Shown here: positions 10,901-22,900 of the stretch, one piece after another
Numbering within the stretch: position 1 is the first letter of the stretch
Layout: each line of letters begins with the position of its first letter
NCBI GenBank assembly: GCA_023053575.1
Contig: JAKZAP010000003.1
Coordinates: 2,456,561 to 2,520,560 of the forward strand
Source: Branchinecta lynchi
Taxonomy: Eukaryota > Arthropoda > Branchiopoda > Anostraca > Branchinectidae
DNA length: 64,000 bases
Reading direction: 5' to 3'
Made by a program: the position numbers and the translations under genes
The notes under the pieces: generated by a model
Seen by the model: only the letters and a program-made list of their open reading frames with translations
The model's database searches: none
Told to the model about the DNA's origin: nothing

Positions 10901-13900
10901 ACTTCTCACCAGTCTTATAACCCGTTTTTGAACTAACCAGTGTCCGGTTTTATCTCACCGGTGCGGACTAACCAGAACCTGCTCGTGAACCTTGCTGCAG
11001 CGAGGAGTTAGCCGGTTTTCATCAACTCACAGGTGAACAAAAGAACGCGTTTTAAGGGAAGAACCGGACACTGGTGACTAAACACCAGAGACAGTCCGGA
11101 GTGCAACGAACGCAGCTATAGAGTCTCAAATCCATTCCATACGGGAGTTTGAAATTGAACTTACCAGTTGCCAGATGAAGGCATCAGCGTCATCGTGAAT
11201 TATTTCATCTTCACCGGGTCCAAATACTATTATCTTTGACCTGTAGTCACTGCCAAAGACACTCAGTTTTCCCAAGTGTTCCAAAACTTGCTTATTCCTC
11301 TCTAACCACTCTTCCAGAGAGAAAGGTTCTTCCAGTTGACGTTCACTGTCTGGCTCGTAAGGTGGTGTGATGACCTGAGAGTTCGCCGACGGAACACCTA
11401 TAGCACAAATTCGTAGCCTAAAGTTTAAAGTCTTTAGTTGTGTTTTTGCACATACCATGGTATCTGTTACCACGGTAACTGGATCTGCAGTTAATCGTTT
11501 TTGCAGTTACCGTGGTATCTGATATACGGTTGCTCTGCAAAAACGACAATTGCCGAAACTGCGCTTTTCGAAGTCATCCCGAAGGAAAAATAGATATTCA
11601 GTCACATCACTAAGTGCCAAACTTCTTCCACACCAATTTGACAAAAATTTGATGAAAGTGAGATGACTTTTTCAGATACCACTACCAGTTAGGGCCCGAT
11701 ACCACGGCCGACCGTGGTATCTGGATATGTGTTACCGCGATAACTGCCCAGATACCACGATACTTGCAAAAATGCTCTTTGACCCTAGTATCCGATACCA
11801 CGAAAACTGCAAATGGGTATCAGATACCTGTGGCATGTGGGCCGAGAAGGTGGGAGACAGCTTAGTTTTTATGAACACACTGTTACCTTTGTAACAGTAT
11901 AATTCACTCCTGAAAGCAAGTAATGGCGATTACTAATTAACTATTGATTGATATCCCGGCAGTGGTCAAAAGAAGTTATTAAAACCTTCGAGAAGATCGA
12001 GTGCAAGAGGATTATCACCATGTTGACGTCGGAAGAGGAAACCATCGGCCAGTTTGACATTTTTTGGTCTCTGAAGCTGAATATTATTTAGTTCAATCTC
12101 AGAATCTTCAAGAAATCGCTAGAACGAGTTCAGTATAATTTTCGTCGTTTGTTTACTGTATTCTAGTTTACATCCTTAATTCTTTGGACTTACGGGAATT
12201 AACAAGAAAAAACAGAAAACAAAATACTTAACGAAATCGACAATGCAAATAATTTGTTTGATTTTTCTTAGTCAAACTATGATCACCAGCCTCCCCATGT
12301 CGGGCGTTTCCGACCCGCGCCGCTAGATAACCCAGCGGTCGGATCGAGTCGAGGGCTCGAGGCTTCATCTTGGGTCTTGGGTGGGGGGAGGGACGTAGAC
12401 GTAGTAAGTACTAGAATGCTTATGAAGGAGGTGACAAACCGAATTAATAATAATAGTATAATATAATACCAGAAAGAGACCAATATCTACGACAAACCAC
12501 AATTTGTACGTCTACCCGCCGGCTCCCGCGAGCTGTATTTATTTTATTCGTAAATCCTTCCTCTGTAGTATTATCAAATGTTAATTTACGTTGTCGATCT
12601 TCAACTGGCCGTTTACAATTGCTTTATCCAGTAAGGCTATATCGAGCCTGACGTATCCAGGACTGCCGATCCGAGATTCAATTAAAACAACTCAACTATG
12701 GATAGCGCATTTGCTGGAGCGGATCGGTGGAGCTTATGCCCGTGTCGTTTCCGAAAAGTCGTAATTTAACCAAGAAATCCTTGCGTTCTCCCACAGTGCA
12801 ATTGCTCTTCCCTACCTTTTGTATCTTTTTCCCAGTCTGGGCCATCTTCAGGAACGAGAATCTTCGTTAAACTCGTTTTTTTCGATTTTCCGCCTCCCCC
12901 GTGAACGAGAAACATAAATATTCTTTGAGCCCAAGCTGACTTTGAAACATTTATTCAAACAATGTTTACAACGGATACGTCAGCTATGATTCTTCATCAG
13001 CGATATTTCGGCCCTTCTTGGCAAGGGTCCTCGTCAGGCTGTCAACGATTGTTAAGTTAACGATTGTTAAGTTTGTCGAACGCACCCTAAACCAAATATG
13101 AATAGCAAGATCCCACAACCTTTTGGTCATCGCTTACGATTCCGACAGGTTTCCAGCCGACAGGTTCGACAGCCTTACGAGGACCCTTGCCAAGAAGGGC
13201 CGAAATATCGCTGATGAAGAATCATAGCTGAAGTATCCGTTGTAAACATTGTTTGAATGAAAGAGAAACAGCCATTTCATAGAAAACTCCCGTATCAAGA
13301 GAATCAAACAGAACCGAGAATCAAAATTATAATCATCCATGGAGCTCCAGGATGTTTCGGTTTAAGGAATTTTAAGTATTTTGTGAGAGGTCAGACGTTC
13401 ACCAACACGATACTTGGGCAAGAGGTGATATTCAGGTTCCTCGTTTGAGTTCAAGTCTCGTTTCAAGTAGGTCCTCGTTCTCAATTATTTATAGAGCGTC
13501 TAAGCTTTGGAATAAGCTTAGTAGAAGTTCAATGGAATTAGGTAATTTTGATCAATTTAAATCAGAGCTACGTTTGGAGTTGCTTGGTAGGTACACTTTC
13601 AAAATGGATTAAGGAAAGTTATTTATATTTTTGTTGTTGTTGTTGCTTTGAGATTAGAAAATATAATGTTTTTTTTGCAGTGTAAGTAATTGTGTTGAGT
13701 GCTTTGGTACATGGTTTCATCCTCTTATCCCTTACTTCAGTAAAAGAAAAATTCAAATTTTTTTGTTGTGTTGTTTAATAGCACATCCGCGCAAGCAGTG
13801 CTTTTGCTGTGCTATTTATGTCTTCGGTTGTCTTGTTAATTAAAACTATTCTACTACTACTACTACTATTCTACTACTACCACTTCGTTACTGTAGTGGT

Positions 13901-16900
13901 GTTTCTTTTTTTATTTTTCTACCATACCTCGACTGTACCTAGACGGGTTATAAATAAAATCTACTTTAATTTAATTAAACAAGTAATTTTTTTTATTATT
14001 ATTAATGTTGTCAGCCTTGCTGGATGTCTCGTCCAGAGACAGTTCATTACTTTTTGCTTAGAACAGTCGATCGGAGACTCATTTAAAAGTACTCGAGAAC
14101 GACCGAGAAAACCAAGGATATCTGCGCTCCAAAGCTTCCACATTTTATTTTCGCCATTCCGGACCGGACATTCCGGACTCCAGAATTTGTTCTGTTCTGC
14201 CAGGCCATTCGGGCGAAAATTTGCATCGAAAACTATACATCACTTGCCCTGAACGCGGTGCATACTAAGGTTGCGTTCTGGAATTTAACGATCGTTAACA
14301 CATTGTTAACAGTTGTTAACTTTTTGCGTTCCACATTTCTGATTTCGGAATTTAAGCTCCGCCAACCTACAACTTCCGTTCCAGAGCTTAACTATTGTTA
14401 ACTATTTTGTAACGATGGTCGGTGAGCATCGTTACAAAATAGTTAAAAATTGTAGAACTGGAAATAGTGCACGATCGTTAAAGCTGCAGTTCCGCCCCGA
14501 AGTAAAGTTAACGATTGTTAAGTTTGTGGAACACAACCTAAACCAAATATGAATAGCAAGATCCCACAATCTTTTGGTCATCGCTTACGATTCCGACAGG
14601 TTTCCAGCCAAGATTAGCATAGTAGACTATGTAGATAAACATAAGAAGGATATAACGTAATGTGACCTCAAGAGTCACAATCCACCAATGAAAAACAATA
14701 AAAATGCTGGCTGTACCAACCTGTTGCGAACTCTTTCGAGGCAAAGAATTCCTCAATAACTGGCTTCAGCTGTGTACCAAGATCAAGGCAGTGAAACCAT
14801 CTTTCAAAGAGAATATCTGAAGAATCTTTAGTGTAGTATCTAAAAAAAAAAAACGTTGAGACGTTCAGAGGCAACAGAAATAAACACTTCGGGTTTTGAA
14901 CATCAGACTTCCCTTCCCTTTATCTTATCACGGTTAGACCACAACTTAAAGCTTGTAATTTTTATGTCTCTGGCTCAAGTGACATGTGCCGATCGCAATT
15001 CCGTCCGTCGGTCTGTCGGTCGGTCGGTTTTTTTTGTCACACTATTTCGAGTTAGGGTACTTCCAGATGTGCTAGGACCATGAAACTTGGCAAGCGTATC
15101 AAGACCCGACCAAACTAACGTGGAAATAATCAGTTTCCCGATCTGACCATATGGGGTGGAGTGGAGGGCGGTGGAAACTTGAAAATTAAGGGCAGTTTGT
15201 CCCACTTTTTCGAGTTAGGGTACTTCCAGATGAGCTAGGACCATGAAACTTGACAGGCATATCAGGGAACCGACCAAACAAACTTAGAAATAATCAGTTT
15301 TCAGATCCGACCATTTGGGGGAAGTAGAGAGCGGGGGAATCCGGAAAAATGAGTATTGTGTAACTTCCGAACGGGTGATCGCATTGGAATGAAACTTAAT
15401 AACTGAATAGATTATATCTCTCTGATGTCCCGTTTGAAGTCTTTACTGGATTCGATAGCTAGGGGAGATTTTTTTTTTTTTTTGGGGGGGGGGGGGGGAA
15501 TTGCTGGGAGGAACAAGCATCTGCTCCAGGTAAATCTTGTACATAATTGGACTGGATCCGGACACTTGGGGGGGGGGGGGGGGGGGGGCGGGAGGGGGTT
15601 TCCCGGAATTACGGTTTTGGGGGATTTCAACACGAAACTTGGCAGGCATATTAGGGACCCGGACAAAATGACTTAGAAATAAAAACAAAATCTTCGATAT
15701 GATAATCTTGGGGAGGAGTGGAGGGAGGGGAATCCGGAATATTGAGTCATGCGTAACTTTAGAACGGGTACTTTAGAACGGGTACTTAACCCGCTTAGAC
15801 TAGATTGATCGGGATGGAACTTTGTGGGTATTTTCCCACACAAATCATTTAAAGAACCGGGTTGGCTCCGGGCACTGTGGGTGGTGTTGAAGGGGGTGGG
15901 TCTTGGATTCCGGTGATCGCTAGTTAAGGTACTTTCAGGTGTGCTAGGACGATGAAACTTCGCTGGAATATTAGAGATTCAACAAGATTTGCTGAGAGAT
16001 CGCTACTTACTAAATCCAATTATTCCTAACAGGACCAATCTTGACCGCAAAGTAAGAAAAGCAGAAGCAAAATATGCATTTTCATGATCCCTATGAGCCC
16101 ATTATCATTTTTGCCTCAAGGTTTTGCTTACAAATGAAGTTCTAGCTCCCTTAGAGTGCGCATCTCAACCGCAAAGTCGAAACTTACTTTTTATCAAACA
16201 ATACATCTTAACCCGGATGCAAGTGCCATATGAGCTTACAGCTCTTGTTGTATTTTTTTTCATTTAGCATTTTGTTGAATTCCATAGATTATTTTTATTT
16301 TGTATGGTAAATTACATTATATTGCCAGGTTCAGAACCTAGTAGTTTATCTTTAGTGAATTTATCCCCTGATGATATGATCTATCCCCTGTTTTTCAAAC
16401 CCGCTAAGCTTTGAAATACACCATTCAATAATACGAGGGGTTGCTCACTTCCAAAACGATGTACACCAAGTGGCGCGTGCCGCGGTGCCATGCCGGTGCC
16501 GCGGTTTTTGTTTTCAAATTAAAATATTGCGATAAACCCTGATTTCTGAGGTACATCTGAACAAATTTAATAAATTTAGGAATTTGCAAATTTCTTGGGT
16601 TTCTTGTGATTATCAGAATACCCTTGACATAAGAACGATCATGGGCCCTAGGAAATGAAGAGAATGATCTGGTAAAAAAGTATTTTATTTTTGCACACTA
16701 AGGGAGCTAGAATTCATCTGAAAGCAAAACCCTTGAGCCAAAAATGATGATGGGCTCATGGGGATCATGAAAATATATATGTTGCTCAAAAGTATTTTCT
16801 GCACTTTGTGGTTAAGACGAGTACTTTAAGGAATGGTTGGCTCTGTAAAATGAGAATTTATAAACCCATCTTGTCAATCCTTAGGCTAATTACCTACTTT

Positions 16901-19900
16901 GCCTAACTGGTACATATATTTAGCCACAGCAAGCGCATGAAAATGGCAAAGTTCGAAGTCAACAAACGTTCAAATAGGCATACCACTATTGCAATCCCAG
17001 AGGGTCTGATGGGGAAACTGACATTTTCCAACTATATATAATATGCCTGCCAAGTTTCATTCTTAGCACATACTACACATATCAAAATAATTTTGGTCAC
17101 CACTGAATTACCTTCACTAGAAGCAAAATATACTGAAGCTGACTCTACTGTTGGGCGATATTCAATTTCGATAACGATATATCGATATATCGGACCCAAT
17201 ATCGATATCGAAACCTAAATATCGATATTGAAAACGATATTTGTTCATTTGTAATTATTGTAAATAATCCAACTAAAATACACTTATATATCCGAAATTG
17301 GACCATTATGTCCTCCGTAATTCATTTCTTATTTATTCGGAGTTTGAGATGATCCAAGATGATATTTAACGAAAATTTTGTTTTTAGATTTTGGCGAAAG
17401 AGACTTGTCGAGAGACCTGAACGAGAGTCTTTCTTTTTCATTTCAGTGGTCGTTTTTCCAACGGTCGAACACTGGAGCTGCCGATTCAAACGGGGAGGAT
17501 CTAAACATTGCAAACGGTAGAATGCTTCTGATTTTAACTCCCTATATAGACTTACTATAGGCCCATTGGGTACCAGCGAGTCTCGGACCCAAGTTGAAAT
17601 CAGTTCAACTTTATTTAGGTAAATATTGAGGAATGTTCCGATTGGCTAGTCGAACCAAGCCCAATAGATAACATCACATCCACTCCTTGCCATCTTGAAA
17701 AATCGAAAGTAAATTTAGGTCATTGTTACTCGGTCTGACGTGGTTCAGCACTAGCCAATCGAAATATTCCTCAGTATTTCCCGAAGTAATCTGATTGGCT
17801 AGTACCCTCAAAAGCTGAACTGATTTCAACTTCGGTCCGAGACTGGCTGGCGCCAATAGCAATTGCGAACGGCAGAAACTCAGCTAATTTTCGGTCTCAA
17901 AGCAATTCCGGAACTGGCTGGTACCGAGTATTAGCTAAAACCCGTTGTGAATGGGCCTATAGTGAGTCTATATAGGAAGTAATCTGATTGGCTAGTACCC
18001 TCAAAAGTTGAACTGATATCAACTTGGGTCCGAGACTGGCTGGTACCCGAAACTGGCACCAATAACAATTGCGAAAGGCAGAAACTCAGCTAATTTTCGG
18101 TCTCAGAGCCATTCCGGAACTGGCTAGTACCGAGTATTAGCTAAAACCCGTTGTGAATGGGCCTATAGTGAGTCTATATAGGGAGTTAAATCAGAAGCAT
18201 TCTAACATTTGCAGCTAAAACCCGTTATGAATGGGCCTTATCACAGCCGCGCAGCCGAACTCTCATCGAACATCGACGATGTCAGTATGACTATACCTGA
18301 GACAATCTTGCTCATCATCCGTCCTCAGCCTCTCTGTCACAAGGCCAACAGTATTCGCATTTCTTTGGGGTGAGTGGGGAATTTTGCCAGGCAAGAGAAA
18401 TATCTAGAACCAAAAATTTATTCATGAAACAGTACATTAAGGGACACTGACATCAGACTATACAGGGGCGGTTCAAATGGCGAGGGCATGGGGGGTGAGG
18501 ACTTGAAAAATATACGACTGGCTAAAAACATAGCACCGGCAGTCTCATGAAGTAAGTTCTAAAACGTTACTGAAGGTACCCATTGGTTACGTTCTGCACA
18601 TACCATGGTATCTGATACCACGGTAACTGGATCTGCAATAAGTCGTTTCTGCAGTTACCGTGGTATCTCATAAACGGCTGCTCTGTAAAACGAGTATTGC
18701 CGAATTTGCGCTTTTCGAAGTCATCCCAAAAGAAAAACTGATATCCAGTTACATCACTAAGTGCCAAACTTCTTTCCCACCAATTTGACAAAATTTGATG
18801 AAAGTGAGGTGACTTTCCAGATACCACGATCAGTTACCAAGGTCGGACCGTGGTACCTGAACGTCAGATACCACGATAACTGCAAAAATGCCTTTTGACT
18901 TTGGTATAAGCTACCACGTAACTGCAAAAACGACTTTAGACCGTGGTATCTGATACCATGGTATCTGCAAAAACGGAACTATGGTAGTAATAAAATAATA
19001 AACAAATAAGTAACATGACATCATGTGTGACTAACATCACTTAAACCAGCGACAACCACGGGAGGACCATCCACCTTTGTCGCTGGGACAACGCGATTTA
19101 AGGTAATGACTTAGACGATGTCGTTCATGTCAAATTTCGCTGGAGAGAAGACATGGCTCGGTACCAGGTTCTGACATATAAGTAAGTAACTAATTTATTT
19201 ATGACCCGCCATTTCGGAAAGGTGGAGTAAATGAAATAAGTAAACAAAATTAACACATGCTAACACAGAAAAAGACACTTAATTTTTAATCTTCGGTCAG
19301 GAAACAGTGGATATCTACTCGATACAAACTAAAGTGAGCACCGCAGGCGAAATTGTTTCAATCCGAGCAAAATTCAACAACTCCTTTACAACTTCTAACT
19401 TTTAATGTAGCTTAGACCCTAAATCTCAAGCTTAAAATCGCACATAAATGATGCACACTTCAACTAAATGGAAACAGAGTAGGACTACAAAAGAGCCGCC
19501 GGCAAAATTTGTCAAATCGGCCTTTTATTCTGCATTATTTGACTGCTTCCCACACAAACTCTTGCTTTAACGTGGCTCAAATTTCAAGTTTTATAGTGAG
19601 TACCCAAGACAAATTTAAACTCAGCGCCGCAGGCGGTTTGTTAGTAATCCGACCTTTTTCTGGCATTTCTAGCTGTTAAGGTGGCTGAAATCTTAGGCCT
19701 AGGGATACTCTTGATGACTATCTCTCCTTGCCCATGTGAAATCTCCGGCCTCTCCGGGTATATAGCGGAAGAAAGGCAGAAGTGGTGTCACTGCTGGTCC
19801 CAAACATCGCGGTGATTGATCGACACAGGAATTGAATCGCTGAAGGACCATTCACAACGGGTTTTAGCTAATACTCGATACCAGCCAGTTACGAAAATCG

Positions 19901-22900
19901 CTCTGAGACCGAGAGTTAGCTGGGTTTCTGTGGTTTGCAATTGATCTTGGTGCCAGTTTCGGATACTAGCTAGTCTCGCACCCAAGTTGAAATCAGTTCA
20001 ACTTTCGAGGGTACTAGCGAATCAGATTATTTTCGGAGGAATATTCTGATTGGCTAGTTTCGAACCAAGCCCAATAGATAAAATCACATCCACTCCTTGC
20101 TGTCTTGAAAACCGAAAGTGAATTTAGGTCATTGTTCTTTGGTCTGACGTGGTTCAGCGTTAGCCAATCGGAACATACCTGAGAATTCCCCTGAGCAATG
20201 TGATTGGCTAATACCCTGAAAAGTTGAACTGAATTCAACTTGGGTGCGAGACTAGCTGATACCCGAAACTGGCACCAGTATCGATTGCGAACGGCAGAAA
20301 CCCAACTAATTCTCGGTCTCAGAGCGATTTCCGGAACTGGCTGGTACCGAGTTAAAACCCGCTGTGAATGGGCCTTGAACTTGAGTCGTACGGACACGCT
20401 TGCTCCTTCTTTCTGAGAATCGCTGGCGTGTTTTAGACTTGGTCATATAGAGTATTGGATTTGGGTTAGAGGAACGGTGAGAGAAGGGGAAAGAATAGGT
20501 GGTTGCGGGCCTAACCTCCGATACTTAAAGTTCAATGGTCACATCAAACTATCCCAATGCCAGCAACCTAGGATCAATGCTTACCCCCTAGCTCAGCAGC
20601 TTTTTCAACAGTTTCCTCTCTGTGATATTTCAAAGCGTTTTTTGGGGGGCCAGTACATGCTCAATTTACTAGCTTGGACAAAGATAAAATTGATGTTTCT
20701 TATAGCACTTAGCAGATCTTAATTTTATGCATAAATCAGCTTGTATAATTCAGACTTGAATAGGCTATTTCGTTGTGAATGATTTTTTGAGATATTTTAT
20801 TTCTTCTAAACTTATTGCATATTCTGGTACATTTTATAAAGCAAGTTATTTAAGCTTCTCAACACTTTTCCACAAAGAAAACTTTTAATAGGCACTTTAA
20901 AACATGGAACTTCTAATGAAACACTAGAACAATCAGATAAACTGCATCTGCGGCTTGACTCTGGTGACATCTCAAATATATCCTTTTCTATCAAGCATTG
21001 CTGGGAGTTTTTGAATTTCCTACCACGATATCCCAGCTCCTAAGATTTGGATCGCCGAAATGCCAGAGAGGTGAATACAAGGAATAACAAGAAAACATCC
21101 GATTTTCTTAGCGCCTTCTAAAGGCAGTCGGAAATGTTTATTTGTGAATACAACATTTAATACAAAATAAATCATTAGAAGTGTCCATTGTGCTTTAACA
21201 ACCAAAGCGCTGTAGCCCGGACTAGGTTAGTCACTTCCTGAATCTCAGCCAGGCTGTGATTAGGGGTACAGAGAAAAAAAAGGGGGAAGACACCTCACCT
21301 AAATCATGGGCCATTCATCCAAATAGCGAGTAAGCTACTATGAAAGACGGCGCATGTGAAGTTTTACGAAACATTTTAAAGGCTGCCATCGATATCACAT
21401 TTCTGTCCGTGCCCCGATGAATCGCAGACGTAGTGGGATATTTTCCCGGAAGTTGGAACGTGTGTCAATAGCCTTTTACCAATAGCCTTTCAACCACCGA
21501 ATACTCACTCCGAAGGGCAAATTAGGGTATATGCGCTGTCTTGATGAATTGTACGTGTTCTCTGTATTGATGTCAATCAAAGACAAGACCAAAGGTTTCG
21601 ATGAGATCCCAAAAATCTAACATTTGATTCAGACAATTGTATCATGTCTTGGTCATTCAGTCTTCGTCAGATTCCTTGAAGATTTTTACTGTTAAAATAA
21701 AGTTCAAAAATGGATTCAGCATGTCTCCTTGACCCGATGCCGAATCTCTAATCGATTTGAGAAACAACTTTGAGCTTCAACCAAATTTCCAGTTTCAGCC
21801 GAATTCGTGATGAACCATTTGTCCAGCAAGACAACTAAATTCAGATATGGATTTAGCGGACCTCCTTACCTCCTCAATGAATATCTTATTAGCTTATAAA
21901 ACATACATGCTTTTACCGTAATTCAAAACCCCTCCTCTGCCACTAAAGATAGGACTAAAGGACCCAACTACGAACTTGACTGTACTTTACCAGTGAATCC
22001 TCATTGAACAACATCCTCGCTTGAACAAAATATTTCCTCGTTTGAACATTACATATCAACCCATTCGACCTTCGATTACACTAGATCTCTCCGACATCCA
22101 TAGAAGAAACAAATGAAAGTCGTCATAAAGGGGTAAGGACTGCTTTAGCCGAGAACTGGTCGACAAATTTCGTGTCCGGTTTTCGCCGGATTCCGGATGA
22201 ACTACTTGTCCGGCGAGAAAATAACTTTATATTCAAGGTTCAAGGTTCAAGGTTCAAGGTTTTTTTATTCTTACTTTATATAATACATACACATTAACAA
22301 TACCATACTCTGCACTTACAATTATTTCAGGGTGTGAACCGGAGAGAAGAAAATCATCGAATGGTTCAGACCCTTCCATAAAAGAAAATCAATAAAACGA
22401 AATCGACCCAACGCTGAGTAGAAAGATCACCGCACGACAACGCCAGCACGAAGCGAAATCATTCCAAACAAAAACAACAACAAAAATGAAGGATGAAGGA
22501 TGGGTGACTTAAAACCAGCATCACTAGAGGAAAACACACAAATAAACATGAAAAACAACCAATCTCTAACTGTTAATTATCCATTCTTGAACTTGTTAAT
22601 GAGAATTTGAGACAGCTGTTTTTTTATACTTTCAAGGGATTTTGTAGAATCAATTTTAGGAAATAAGATTTGCCATGAATTCAATACTGAAAAAGATGGA
22701 GAAAAACGAGACCTCTCTGAAGCTACTCTTTGACTTCGGATCTTCCATTTATGACGGTTATCGTACTGGTGCTTTAGTGGGCAAGGAAAGAAATCATTTG
22801 AATGGAAATATGATGGAAGCTGGCAACGGTCATACTTTGTTTTAAATAGGAATGACGCAAAGTTAAATAGTTCAGAAACGGGCAAAATATTGATCAGAAT

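Noticed and set aside
15412..15688. Poly-proline/glycine frames
   Set aside because: Produced by G/C homopolymer tracts.
21020..21205. [13 protein letters not shown] peptide as the HAAO His-ligand exon
   Set aside because: Lacks PHSPQR; the exon at 18297-18403 matches exactly and in phase.
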